DNA of 64,000 nt, taken from Streptomyces yatensis (GTDB taxonomy: Bacteria; Actinomycetota; Actinomycetes; Streptomycetales; Streptomycetaceae). The notes beneath the pieces were generated by a model. The model did not search any database. It was not told the origin of the DNA and saw nothing but the letters and a program-made list of their open reading frames with translations. The DNA lies in the NCBI RefSeq assembly GCF_018069625.1, contig NZ_CP072941.1:1612001-1676000 (forward strand), written 5' to 3'. Made by a program: the position numbers and the translations under genes. Shown here in pieces: positions 1 through 8,285 of this stretch (within the stretch, counting starts at the first letter, position 1; every line of letters starts with the position of its first letter).

Positions 1-793
1 TGATCGTCACCGTCTCGCCGGGGCCGATGGTGAAGCCGACCCCGTCGACCGCGCGCACCACCCCGCGGTCGGTGATCAGCTCGATCTGCAGGTCCTCGAC
101 CTCCACCAGGGGGTCCGGGGCGCGGGTGTCGCGGGGGTCGGGGGTGCCGTTGGTGTCGGGGGCGCCGCGGGTGTCGCGGGCGCCGTCGGCGCCGTTCGTG
201 TCGCGGGCGGCGTCGGTGCCGCGGGGGCCGTCGGTGCCGTTGGTGTCGTTGGTCTCGCGGGTGCCGTCGGCGCCGTCGGTGTCGCGGGGGCCGTCCGTAT
301 CGCGGGGGCCGTTGGTGTCGCGAGGGCCGCGGATGCCGCGGGCGCCGTCAGTGCCGTCGGTGTCGCGGGCGGCGTCGGTGTCGTTGGCGTCGCGGGAGCC
401 GCTGGCGCCGTCGGTGTCGCGGGGGCCGTTGGTATCGCGGGCGCCGCGGATGCCGCGGGCGCCGTCAGTGCCGTCGGTGCCGCGGGCGCCGTCAGTGTCG
501 CGGGCAGCGTCGGCGCCGTCGATGTCGCGGGAGCCGCTGGCGCCGTCGATGTCGCGGAGGCCGTTGGTATCGCGGGCGCCGCGGATGCCGCGGGCGCCGT
601 CAGTGCCGTTGGCGTCGCGGGCGCCGTTGGCGTCGCGGGCGCCATTGGCGTCGCGGGCGCCATCGGTGTCGCGGGCGCCATCGGTGTCGCGGGTGTCGCG
701 GGCGCCGTCGACGCCATTCGTGTCGCGGGCGGCGTCGGTGCCGTCGGTGTCGCGGGCGCCGTTGGCGCCGTCGGTGTCGCGGGTTTCGCTCAT
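1..793 (-). CDS. Peptide/nickel-type ABC importer ATP-binding protein (DppD-like), 3' part outside window
   Basis: Reading leftward from ATG 793, 264 codons stay open to the window edge. Residues from about 229 on read as the first strand of a DppD/OppD nucleotide-binding domain (LVEVEDLQIELITDRG, then AVDGVGFTIGPGETV); Walker A lies beyond the edge. Before this is a ~225-residue hydrophilic extension built almost only from R, D, T, N, G and A in 6-residue units such as ARDTDG and ARDANG. Family members normally begin right at the conserved strand. The long start is favoured because its ATG overlaps the stop of the upstream permease gene (ATGA), as expected in an operon; a GTG at 106 would give a normal-length protein but would leave a 684-bp gap with no in-frame stop. 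The role, powering substrate import at the inner membrane face, follows from the family. The function of the extension is unknown. Confidence 0.85.
   Translation of the reverse strand, partial: MSETRDTDGANGARDTDGTDAARDTNGVDGARDTRDTDGARDTDGARDANGARDANGARDANGTDGARGIRGARDTNGLRDIDGASGSRDIDGADAARDTDGARGTDGTDGARGIRGARDTNGPRDTDGASGSRDANDTDAARDTDGTDGARGIRGPRDTNGPRDTDGPRDTDGADGTRETNDTNGTDGPRGTDAARDTNGADGARDTRGAPDTNGTPDPRDTRAPDPLVEVEDLQIELITDRGVVRAVDGVGFTIGPGETVTI
112..781. repeat. Coding minisatellite in the DppD-like gene (9/18-bp units, nested longer repeats)
   Basis: The stretch is built from alternating 9-bp modules related to gtgtcgcgg and gcgccgtcg, giving 18-bp (6-codon) units that are nearly perfect at about 605-690. 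Higher-order copies are visible: a segment containing ggatgccgcgggcgccgtca recurs at 331, 448 and 583, i.e. at spacings of 117 and 135 bp, both multiples of three. It is contiguous tandem repetition without unique spacers, so it is not a CRISPR array. Confidence 0.85.
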
Positions 794-1749
794 CGGGAGC
801 CCTCCGTCGCACGTCGGCGGGTACGGTCGCGCAGTCCGTCGCCCAGCAGATTGACCCCGACCACCAGCAGCACGATGACGAGGCCGGGCAGGGTCACCAG
901 CCACCAGGAGGTGGTGATGTAGTCCTGGCCGTCGGAGATGATCCGGCCCCAGGTGGCGAACGGCCGCTGGGGGCCCGCGCCGAGGTAGCTCAGCGCGCTC
1001 TCCAGCAGCACCGCCTGGGCGAGCAGCAGCAGGACCACGAGCGAGGCCTGGCGGACGATGTTGGGGATGATGTGGCGGGCCAGGATGGCGATCCGGGGCA
1101 GCCCCAGCACCTGGGCGGCGGCCACATACGGCTTCTCCCGCTCGACCAGCACCAGGGACCGGGTCAGCCGGGCCACCTCGGGCCACTGGGCGATCGCGAT
1201 GACGCAGGTGATGACGGTGACGGAGGGGCCGAAGAGGGCCACCACGAGCAGCAGCATCATCAGCAGCGGCAGCGACATCTGGGCCTCCAGCAGGCGGGAG
1301 ACGACGGCGTCCACCCAGCGGCCGTAGTACCCGGCGGCGGCGCCCGCGACGATGCCGATGAGGCCGGAGACGACGACGGCGAGCACACCGATCGACAGCG
1401 AGACCTGGCCGCCGTGCAGCACCCGCGAGAGCACATCGCGGCCGAGCTGGTCGGTGCCGAGGAGATGGCCGTCGGTCAGCGGGGCCAGCCGGCGCCGGGA
1501 GAGGTCCTGGTCGCCCGCGCCGGGCAGCGGCAGCACCTGGGCGAGGGCGACGGGAACCACCACCAGCAGGGTGCACACCGCGCCCGCCCACAGTTTCAGG
1601 CTCGCGCTGCGGCGGCGCCGGGTGGCGGTGGCGCGCGCCAGGTCCCTGGCGGTGACGGCGCTGGGCCGGGGCGCGGGGCCGGACTTCGCGGGGGCCGGGG
1701 GTTCGGCGGGGGCCGGGGGTTCGGCGGGGGTTTCGAGGGCGCCTTTCAT
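790..1749 (-). CDS. ABC transporter permease, DppC/OppC type
   Basis: This 319-residue protein is an inner-membrane permease of the dipeptide/oligopeptide/nickel class. An N-terminal cytoplasmic tail rich in A, P and E (residues 1-50) precedes one membrane helix (LWAGAVCTLLVVVPVALAQ), then the DppC-type domain with the LLGTDQLGRDVLSRVLHG segment typical of the family and five further helices. The EAA-like coupling loop is visible around AAAQVLGLPRIAILARHIIPN. Its ATG lies 1 bp after the stop of the partner permease and its stop overlaps the ATP-binding gene start (ATGA), so all are one transcription unit. Substrate cannot be read from the sequence; the neighbouring sugar-acid catabolic genes hint at something other than peptides. 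Confidence 0.93.
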   Translation of the reverse strand: MKGALETPAEPPAPAEPPAPAKSGPAPRPSAVTARDLARATATRRRRSASLKLWAGAVCTLLVVVPVALAQVLPLPGAGDQDLSRRRLAPLTDGHLLGTDQLGRDVLSRVLHGGQVSLSIGVLAVVVSGLIGIVAGAAAGYYGRWVDAVVSRLLEAQMSLPLLMMLLLVVALFGPSVTVITCVIAIAQWPEVARLTRSLVLVEREKPYVAAAQVLGLPRIAILARHIIPNIVRQASLVVLLLLAQAVLLESALSYLGAGPQRPFATWGRIISDGQDYITTSWWLVTLPGLVIVLLVVGVNLLGDGLRDRTRRRATEGSR

Positions 1750-1750
1750 C

Positions 1751-2680
1751 TCAGGCCGCCTTTCCCAGGCGTACCCGCGGATCGAGCAGCGGGTAGGCCA
1801 GGTCGATGAGGAGTTGGACGAGGACCGCCAGGGCGGCGGTGACCAGGACGGTCGCCTGGATCAGCGGATAGTCGCGGGTCTCCAGGGCGCGGACGACCAG
1901 CGAGCCGACACCGGGCCAGCCGAAGACCACCTCGACCACCACGACGCCGTTGAGCATGGCGGCGAAGCGGGTGCCGAGCGCGGTGAGCACCGGGATGGCG
2001 GAGTTGCCCATGGCGTAGCGCCAGGTCAGTACGCGGTTCGAAACCCCGCGGGAGCGGGCGACGGTGACGTACGGCGCGGCGAGGGCCGCGACCATCTCGC
2101 GGCGGACCAGCCGGGAGATCAGCGCCATCTGGAGGATCGCCACGGTGACGGTGGGCAGGACGAGTCCGCCCCAGGTGGTGAAGCCGGAGGCGGGCAGCAC
2201 CGGGACGGCCACGGCGAAGAGGGTCAGCAGCATCACGCCGATCCAGAAGTCCGGCATGGACTGCCCGGCGATGGTCAGCACATTGGCGCCCAGCTCACGC
2301 TTGGTGTCGGCACGGCGGGCCATCCATACGCCGAGCGGCACGGCCACCAGCGCGGTGAGGGCGATCGCGGAGAGGGAGAGGGTGATGGTGTAGGGCACCC
2401 GGTCGAGCACCACGTCCAGGGCGGGCGCGTGGAAGGAGTAGCTGGTGCCGAGGTCGCCGGTGAACAGATCGCGCAGAAAGAGCCCGTACTGGCTGAGCAG
2501 TCCGCGGTCGAGGCCGAACTGCTCCCGGATCCGGGCGAGGTCGGCGCTGGAGGGGTTGGGCCCGGCCAGGGCCGCGGCGGGGTCGCCGGGGGCCATGCGG
2601 ACCAGGACGAAGACGGTGGAGAGGGTCAGGAAGACGGTCAGGACGCTCTGGCCCAGGCGGCGTATCGGATAGCGCGTCAC
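1751..2680 (-). CDS. ABC transporter permease, DppB/OppB type
   Basis: The 309-residue product has the DppB layout: a first helix right at the N-terminus (SVLTVFLTLSTVFVLVRM), the MAPGDPAAALAG segment, a periplasmic loop of about 60 residues, then five helices. The coupling loop (VTVARSRGVSNRVLTWRYA) is followed by the late helices typical of binding-protein-dependent permeases. It begins with GTG 3 bp after the solute-binding-protein stop and ends 1 bp before the DppC-like gene. It would pair with that protein as the heterodimeric membrane channel. Confidence 0.93.
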   Translation of the reverse strand: MTRYPIRRLGQSVLTVFLTLSTVFVLVRMAPGDPAAALAGPNPSSADLARIREQFGLDRGLLSQYGLFLRDLFTGDLGTSYSFHAPALDVVLDRVPYTITLSLSAIALTALVAVPLGVWMARRADTKRELGANVLTIAGQSMPDFWIGVMLLTLFAVAVPVLPASGFTTWGGLVLPTVTVAILQMALISRLVRREMVAALAAPYVTVARSRGVSNRVLTWRYAMGNSAIPVLTALGTRFAAMLNGVVVVEVVFGWPGVGSLVVRALETRDYPLIQATVLVTAALAVLVQLLIDLAYPLLDPRVRLGKAA

Positions 2681-2683
2681 GGC

Positions 2684-4258
2684 TCAGCCCTCCAGACGCA
2701 CGGCGGCGAGGTCGTAGGAGTTGAGCTGCAGCAGGCGCACATCGCGCACCCGGGTGCGGCGGGCCAGCACCACATCGGGGACGAAGGCCCACAGGCAGGG
2801 GCGGGTGTCCCAGATCTGCCGCTGGACGGCGGCGAGCTTGGTGTTCCGCGTCTTCTCGTCCGTTTCGGCGGAGGCGTCGGCCAGCCGGGCGGCGATCTTC
2901 GGGAAGACATAGCCCTGGTAGGTGTCCCGGGTCCGCTCCTTCTCCGCGGTGCCGCCGTACATGCCCTGGAGGCTGGTGGAGGCGTGGCCGGTGGGGACGG
3001 AGAAGCCGTTGCCGAGGACGTCCCAGTCGCCCCGGCGGCCCTGCCGCCACTGCTGGATGTCGCCGCCCGGTTCGAACTGCTGGAGGGTGGCGCGGACGCC
3101 GACCGCGCGCAGCATCTCCAGCACGGCCTCCATCACGGACGTGTCCGCGGGGAACTCGCCGGACTCCCAGATGATCTTCACCTTGAGATCGCTCGCGCCC
3201 AGCGCGGCGAGGCGCCTGCGGGCCTGGCCGGGGTCATGGACGTAACGGCCGGTGCGCACCGAGCCCTTGAGGGCGAGCGGGATGACGCCCTCGGCCTGCT
3301 GGGCGGAGCCGGTGAGCACATCGCGCACCAGGGCCTGGCCGTCGATGGCGTAGCTGAGCGCCTCGCGCACCCGGGCGTCGGCCAGCGGATGTCCGCGCGG
3401 TTTGCGGAAGTTGAAGAACAGCTGGTTGACGCGGGTGCCCGAGGTGCGGTCCAGACGCACCCCCGGCAGCCCCTTGAGCTGCTCGGCGGAGTCGGGGGTG
3501 ATGGTGTCGATGACATCCAGCTCACCGCTGCGCACGGCGACCACCCGGCTGGACTCCTCGGGGACGAAGCGCACCCGGACCCGGTCCACGGTGGGGCGCC
3601 GCCCCCAGTACCGGGGGTTGGCGTCCAGGGTGTACTCACCGGTGCCGGAGTTGGCCGAGCTGACCACGTACGGGCCGGAGCCCACCCCGCCGGACAGCTC
3701 CTCGGCCCGGTTCCGCGCGGCCGGGCTGATCAGGATGTTGGCCATCAACTGGTCGAGGATGGGCACCGGGCGCTTGGTGTGGAGACGGAAGGTGCGCTCG
3801 TCGACCGGCTCGACGGTGGGCATCTCGGGGAAGAGGCCGACGATGAACGAGCCGTTGACGCCCGCGTACATCCTGAGCGCGGTCGAGACGTCCTTGACGG
3901 TGACCGGAGTTCCGTCGGAGTAGCGGGCTCCTTGGCGCAGCCGCACCGTCCAGGTGGTGGGCCCGGTCATCGCGAAGCGGTCGGCGAGCACCAGCTCGGG
4001 CCGGAGCCCCTTGCCGATCCGGGTCAGCGCCTGGCGCACCGCGCGCTGCACCGTGACCGCCGCGTCGAACTGGTTCAGCTTGTTGTCCAGGCTGACCAGC
4101 GAGCGGTTCAGCCCGAGGCTGATGGCGCCGGGCCCGGGGGCACCGGTGGGGCCCGCGCACCCGGTCAGCGGGGCGAGGGCGATACCTGCTGAGGCGCCTG
4201 CTCCGAGGCGCAGCACGGACCGGCGGCTGAGGGCCGGGCCGAAGGGGATACGGGTCAT
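2684..4258 (-). CDS. ABC transporter solute-binding lipoprotein, SBP_bac_5 (DppA/OppA) family
   Basis: The 524-residue protein is the extracellular binding component of the importer. ATG 4258 is chosen over an upstream in-frame start because a GAGAGG site sits 6-7 bp before it and the protein then begins with a proper signal. The N-terminus has a twin-arginine motif (SRRSVLRLG), a hydrophobic stretch and a lipobox ending LTGC near residue 34, so it is probably a Tat-exported lipoprotein. The remainder follows the family 5 layout, including LRQGARYSDGTPVTVKDV early and VREALSYAIDGQALVRDVL in the middle. It is the first gene of the dpp-like operon and is divergent from the sugar-acid kinase gene. 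Confidence 0.93.
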   Translation of the reverse strand: MTRIPFGPALSRRSVLRLGAGASAGIALAPLTGCAGPTGAPGPGAISLGLNRSLVSLDNKLNQFDAAVTVQRAVRQALTRIGKGLRPELVLADRFAMTGPTTWTVRLRQGARYSDGTPVTVKDVSTALRMYAGVNGSFIVGLFPEMPTVEPVDERTFRLHTKRPVPILDQLMANILISPAARNRAEELSGGVGSGPYVVSSANSGTGEYTLDANPRYWGRRPTVDRVRVRFVPEESSRVVAVRSGELDVIDTITPDSAEQLKGLPGVRLDRTSGTRVNQLFFNFRKPRGHPLADARVREALSYAIDGQALVRDVLTGSAQQAEGVIPLALKGSVRTGRYVHDPGQARRRLAALGASDLKVKIIWESGEFPADTSVMEAVLEMLRAVGVRATLQQFEPGGDIQQWRQGRRGDWDVLGNGFSVPTGHASTSLQGMYGGTAEKERTRDTYQGYVFPKIAARLADASAETDEKTRNTKLAAVQRQIWDTRPCLWAFVPDVVLARRTRVRDVRLLQLNSYDLAAVRLEG

Positions 4259-4368
4259 CGTTGACCTCTCGGCGTTCCTGAGGCGAGCGACCGGATCGCT
4301 CGACCCGTGTGGCGCCCGGATGACGGCCGTACGGGTCAAAGTGTCGCGGCGGTCACCGTGACATGGCT

Positions 4369-4406
4369 GCGCGCTTTACGCAATACTCCTCGCGCACTTC
4401 GCGCAA
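4369..4406. promoter_or_regulatory. Candidate operator: imperfect direct repeat in the importer/kinase divergent region
   Basis: Two 15-bp direct repeats, gcgcgctttacgcaa at 4369-4383 and gcgcacttcgcgcaa at 4392-4406, match at 11 of 15 positions and are spaced 23 bp apart, about two helical turns. They lie in the 230-bp gap between the two divergent units. The DeoR-family regulator encoded downstream is the obvious candidate ligand. This is inference from position and repeat structure only. Confidence 0.35.
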
Positions 4407-4488
4407 CGTATGCCATCATCGGCACCACGGAGACGATGTCCACGCCATCGGATCGCTCCGTCCGTCACGGTCGTTCGAGGAGGTGCCG

Positions 4489-7146
4489 GTGGACATGACA
4501 CCCAACCGGAGGCTGTTGGCCATCGCGGATGACCTGTCGGGCGCCGCGGAGGTGGCAGCCGCGCTTTGCTCGCGCACAACACGCAGTCGGGTTGTGCTGG
4601 TGGGGCGGCCCGAGAGGAGGCCCGTGCCCGACGCGGTGAGCGGGAGTGTGCTCCATCCCGGCGAGGCGACCGTCCTGGACCTCGACTCCCGCTACCGACC
4701 GGCCGCCGAGGCGGCCGAGGCGGTTCGCGACGCGCTGCGGATGTCCTTGCCGGACGGGGACACGGGCCGGGGCACGGGCGGGGACACGGGCCGGGGCACG
4801 GGCGGGGAAACCGGCGGGGAAACCCTCGTACTGAAGAAGATCGACTCGCTGCTGCGGGGCAATGTCGCCGCCGAGATCGCCGCCCTCGCCGAGGGCGGGG
4901 CGGGCGTGGTGCTCGCCCCCGCACTGCCGATCGCCGGGCGCGTGGTGCGCTCGGGGGTGGTCCACATCGGCGGGGTGGCGCTCCACGAGGGCGAGGCGTG
5001 GCGCGCCGAAACCGCGCCCCCACCCGCTTCGGTGGCCCAGGCACTCGGCGGCCTGCCGACCGCGCTGATCCCGCTGACGACGGTACGGGCGTCCCCGCCT
5101 GCGCTGCTGGCCGCGCTGCGCGCGGCCGTGGCGGCCGGGCGGGTGGCGATCTGCGACGCGGAGACGGACGCCGATCTCGACGCGGTCGTCGAGGCATCGC
5201 TCGCCGAGGGCCCCCGGATACGACTGGTCGGCTCAGGAGGCCTGGCCGTGGCCCTCGGCCGCCACCTGACAACGGCTCTTCCCGCCACGACGGCTCCGGC
5301 TACCGCCCAGGCCACGGCGGCGTCGACGGCGGTGGCCGCCACGGGCGCGGCCGCCTCCGCCACCACGGATCCGGCCGCCCCCGACCCCACCGGCACCCCG
5401 ACCCTCACGGTCCCGGCTGCCACCACCGCCGCCACGGCCAGTGCGACCCCGACTGGCCCCGCCACCACGGGCCCCGCCGCCACCAACCCCACCGCGGCAC
5501 CGGCCACCACCGACCTCTGCGGGGGCCCGACCGCCACGGTGCCGGCTGCCACCACCACCGCCACAACTCCCGCCGCCGAAACGGCCAGTCCGACCCCGAC
5601 CGGCCCCGCCACCACGGGCGCCGCTATCAACCCCACCGCGGCTCCGGCCGCCACCGACCCCTGCGGGGGCCCGACCGCCACGGTGCCGGCTGCCACCACC
5701 ACCGCCACAACTCCCGCCGCCGAAACGGCCAGTCCGACCCCGACCGGCCCCGCCACCACGGGCGCCGCTACCAACCCCACCGCGGCTCCGGCCGCCACCG
5801 ACCCCTGCGGGGGCCCGACCGCCACGGTGCCGGCTGCCACCACCACCGCCACAGCTCCCGCCGCCGAAACGGCCAGTCCGACCCCGACGGGCCCCGCCAG
5901 CACGAACCCCACCAACCCCAAAGCCGCTCCGGTCGCTGACACCGTCAACCCGACCCCGACTGGCCCCGCCACCACGGGCCCGGCCGACGACGACCCCATG
6001 ACGGCTCCGGCCGCCGCCAACGCACCGGCCAGCACCAGACCGGCGGGGGTAGCCGCGTCGGCCCCCGGAACGGCGCTCCCCTCAGCGAACGCCGGAGCCG
6101 CCCCCGCCACCACAGCGACTCCGGGCGCCGACACCGCCGCAACCCCGGCCGGCTCCACCACAGCGGCTCCGGCTGCCGACCCCGCCACTTCGCCCCCGAC
6201 TGGCCCCGCCACCGCACCAGCGGGTGACGCCGCCTCGGCGGCCGGAGCCGCAGCGCCCTCGGCGGACACCGGGCGACCGGTACTGGTCGTCGTCGGCACG
6301 GCCGAGCCCGCGGCCGCCGAACAGATCCGGCGTCTGGTCGAGGACGGGGCCACGCACCACCGACTCCCGCTCGCGGGGCTGCTGTCGGACGGTTCCCCGC
6401 TGCGGCTGCCCCCGCTGACCGCCCCGGTCACGGTCGTCTCTCTCGCCGCCCCGCCCAGTTCCTCGCCGGTAGCCCCCGGCCCGGCGCCGACGCACAGCGC
6501 GGCGGCCGAAGCCATCGCGTCGGCAACGGGCGCGGTGCCCATTCCGTCTCCCCGTGCGGAGCACGCGGCCGTCGCGCCTGCCGACGTGCCCGTCCCGCCA
6601 CCCAGCCCAGCACCCGGGCCCCAGCCCGCCACACCGTCACCGTCCCGCGGCGCGACCGACCGCACAGGCCCGGGCGCAAGCCCGAGCACAACCACGGACG
6701 CCGGCCCGACTGAAGACCCAGACGCAAGCCCGAGCACAACCACGGACGCCGGCCCGACCGAAGACCCGGACGCAAGCCCGAGCACAGACCCAGACGCCAG
6801 CCCGGCCGAAGATCCTGCCGACGGGGCCGGCCTGCGGCCCCGGCCCGTGTCCGCCCGACGGCTGGTGCTCGGCCTCGCCCGCACCATCCGCGACGCCGTC
6901 GCCGCGCACCGCGGCGCCGTCGACCTCGTGCTGACCGGCGGCGAGACGGCGCGCCGAGTGCTGGATGCCCTGGCGGTGACCGAGCTCGATCCGGTCGGAC
7001 AGGTGCACCACGGGGCCGTTCATCTCTCCACTCCCGACGGGCGGTCCGTCGTGACTCGACCGGGCAGCTTCGGCGACCCCGACTCCCTGCGCCAGATCGT
7101 CCAGGCGCTGCGCCCCCACCCGATGGAACGGAAGGCCACCCCATGA
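4489..7146 (+). CDS. Four-carbon acid sugar kinase (DUF1537 family) with two large repeat inserts
   Basis: Members of this family phosphorylate C4 sugar acids (threonate, erythronate, 3-oxotetronate) and are about 420 residues long; this one is 885. The N-terminal domain is intact: AIADDLSGAAE at residues 12-21 and LKKIDSLLRGN near 115. The C-terminal nucleotide-binding domain is recognisable in VLVVVGTAEPAAAEQIRR (from ~593), LTGGETARRVLDAL (~814) and RPGSFGDPDSL. Between the domains (~264-592) is a Thr/Pro/Ala-rich insert with 48-residue repeats, and within the C-domain (~645-785) is a second insert with 16-residue repeats. GTG 4489 sits 5 bp after GAGGAGG; ATG 4495 is an alternative. The stop overlaps the pdxA-like ATG. 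Whether it is active with the second insert is unknown, but no frame is broken and the motifs are kept. Confidence 0.88.
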   Translation: MDMTPNRRLLAIADDLSGAAEVAAALCSRTTRSRVVLVGRPERRPVPDAVSGSVLHPGEATVLDLDSRYRPAAEAAEAVRDALRMSLPDGDTGRGTGGDTGRGTGGETGGETLVLKKIDSLLRGNVAAEIAALAEGGAGVVLAPALPIAGRVVRSGVVHIGGVALHEGEAWRAETAPPPASVAQALGGLPTALIPLTTVRASPPALLAALRAAVAAGRVAICDAETDADLDAVVEASLAEGPRIRLVGSGGLAVALGRHLTTALPATTAPATAQATAASTAVAATGAAASATTDPAAPDPTGTPTLTVPAATTAATASATPTGPATTGPAATNPTAAPATTDLCGGPTATVPAATTTATTPAAETASPTPTGPATTGAAINPTAAPAATDPCGGPTATVPAATTTATTPAAETASPTPTGPATTGAATNPTAAPAATDPCGGPTATVPAATTTATAPAAETASPTPTGPASTNPTNPKAAPVADTVNPTPTGPATTGPADDDPMTAPAAANAPASTRPAGVAASAPGTALPSANAGAAPATTATPGADTAATPAGSTTAAPAADPATSPPTGPATAPAGDAASAAGAAAPSADTGRPVLVVVGTAEPAAAEQIRRLVEDGATHHRLPLAGLLSDGSPLRLPPLTAPVTVVSLAAPPSSSPVAPGPAPTHSAAAEAIASATGAVPIPSPRAEHAAVAPADVPVPPPSPAPGPQPATPSPSRGATDRTGPGASPSTTTDAGPTEDPDASPSTTTDAGPTEDPDASPSTDPDASPAEDPADGAGLRPRPVSARRLVLGLARTIRDAVAAHRGAVDLVLTGGETARRVLDALAVTELDPVGQVHHGAVHLSTPDGRSVVTRPGSFGDPDSLRQIVQALRPHPMERKATP
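5415..5960. repeat. 144-bp in-frame tandem repeat in the kinase gene
   Basis: A 144-bp unit starting gggggcccgaccgccacggt occurs at 5521, 5665 and 5809, exactly 144 bp apart; the third copy decays after about 5897 and a degenerate copy precedes the first. Each unit encodes 48 residues rich in T, P and A, including PAAETASPTPTGPATTGA. The period is a multiple of three, so copy-number changes keep the frame. Confidence 0.9.
6676..6819. repeat. 48-bp in-frame tandem repeat in the kinase gene
   Basis: Copies begin with gcaagcccgagcaca at 6676, 6724 and 6772, exactly 48 bp apart, encoding ASPSTTTDAGPTEDPD units; the third is shortened by internal loss. It is acidic, unlike the upstream T/P/A insert, and sits inside the C-terminal domain of the kinase. 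Confidence 0.9.
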
Positions 7147-8198
7147 ACCCCTCCACCAACCTCGCCCCCACCGGGGCCGCCGGTGCGGACGCCGATCCCG
7201 CCCCGCTTCCGCTCATCGCGGTCACCATGGGCGACGGCGCCGGCATCGGACCCGAGGTGATCGTCCCCGCGCTGCTGGACCCGGACACCCTGCGGCGCTG
7301 CCGTCCGGTGGTCATCGGGGACGCGGAGCGGCTGCGGCAGGCCGCGCGGCTGCGCGATCTCGCGTGCGAGATCGTCGCCGTGGCCGCGCCCGCCGACGCG
7401 GCGTTCACCCCGGGCCGGATCAACGTCGTCGACCTCGGGCTGCTCCCCGCCGAGCTGCCCTGGGGCAGGCTCTCCCCGGTGGCCGGGGACGCGGCCTACC
7501 ACTACGTACGGACCGCCGCCGAACTCGCCATGAACGGTGAGGTGCAGGGCATCTGCACCGCGCCGCTCAACAAGGAGGCGCTGCACGCGGGCGGCCATGT
7601 CTTCCCCGGCCACACCGAACTGCTGGCCCAGCTCACCGGGGTCGAGGAGGTGTCGATGATGCTGGCCACCCCCACGGTGAAGGTCATCCACGTCACCACC
7701 CACATCGGCCTCATCGACGCGGTGCGGAAGATCGAGCCGGGTCTGGTCGAGCGCACCGTGCGCCGTGGCCATGAGGCGATGGTCCGCGCCGGGACCCCCG
7801 AACCGGTGATCGGGGTGTGCGGGATCAATCCGCACGCCGGGGAGAACGGGCTGTTCGGCTACGGCGAGGAAGAGGAGAAGATCGTGCCCGCGCTGGAGGT
7901 GCTGCGCGCCGACGGCATCGACGCCCGCGGCCCGCTCCCCGCCGACACCGCCTTCTTCCTGGCGGGGCGCGGTGACTACGACCTGATCGTGGCGATGTAC
8001 CACGACCAGGGGCACGGCCCGGTCAAGGTGCTGGGCCTGGAGGCCGGGGTCAATCTGACCGTCGGTCTGCCCGTCATCCGCACCTCCGTCGACCACGGCA
8101 CCGCCTTCGACATAGCCGGAACGGGCACGGCCGACGCCGGTAGCATGATCGAGGCGCTGCGGCAGGCCGCCGAGATGGCTCCGTCCCCCACCCGCTGA
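7143..8198 (+). CDS. pdxA2: PdxA2-type 4-phospho-sugar-acid dehydrogenase (4-hydroxythreonine-4-phosphate dehydrogenase family)
   Basis: The 351-residue protein belongs to the PdxA family of metal- and NAD-dependent oxidative decarboxylases. It opens with the conserved VTMGDGAGIGPEV segment and keeps the metal-ligand histidine regions: GHTELLAQLTG, THIGLIDAVRK and MYHDQGHGPVK. The HDQGHGPVK form and the overlap with a DUF1537 kinase gene point to the PdxA2 branch, which oxidises the 4-phosphate of threonate or erythronate to dihydroxyacetone phosphate, rather than to pyridoxal-phosphate synthesis. That assignment is from family knowledge; the stereochemistry of the substrate cannot be read here. 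Translationally coupled to the kinase by ATGA. Confidence 0.88.
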   Translation: MNPSTNLAPTGAAGADADPAPLPLIAVTMGDGAGIGPEVIVPALLDPDTLRRCRPVVIGDAERLRQAARLRDLACEIVAVAAPADAAFTPGRINVVDLGLLPAELPWGRLSPVAGDAAYHYVRTAAELAMNGEVQGICTAPLNKEALHAGGHVFPGHTELLAQLTGVEEVSMMLATPTVKVIHVTTHIGLIDAVRKIEPGLVERTVRRGHEAMVRAGTPEPVIGVCGINPHAGENGLFGYGEEEEKIVPALEVLRADGIDARGPLPADTAFFLAGRGDYDLIVAMYHDQGHGPVKVLGLEAGVNLTVGLPVIRTSVDHGTAFDIAGTGTADAGSMIEALRQAAEMAPSPTR

Positions 8199-8285
8199 CA
8201 TCCGGCCCCTGTCGCCGACGCCCAGCCCCAGTCGAGGAAACGCGAGGCCCAGCCCACGTTGAGGAACGCGAGAGACGCGAGAGAG

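Noticed and set aside
27..854. 275-residue plus-strand Arg/Ser/Pro frame over the DppD repeat
   Set aside because: Its sequence is only the repeat read on the other strand; the minus-strand frame continues into a real ATPase domain and is coupled to the permease gene.
1352..4192. Very long plus-strand frame (946 codons) opposite the permease and binding-protein genes
   Set aside because: It is antisense to three clear ABC transporter genes; its Gly/Asp/His/Gln-rich composition is the usual shadow of high GC3 coding.
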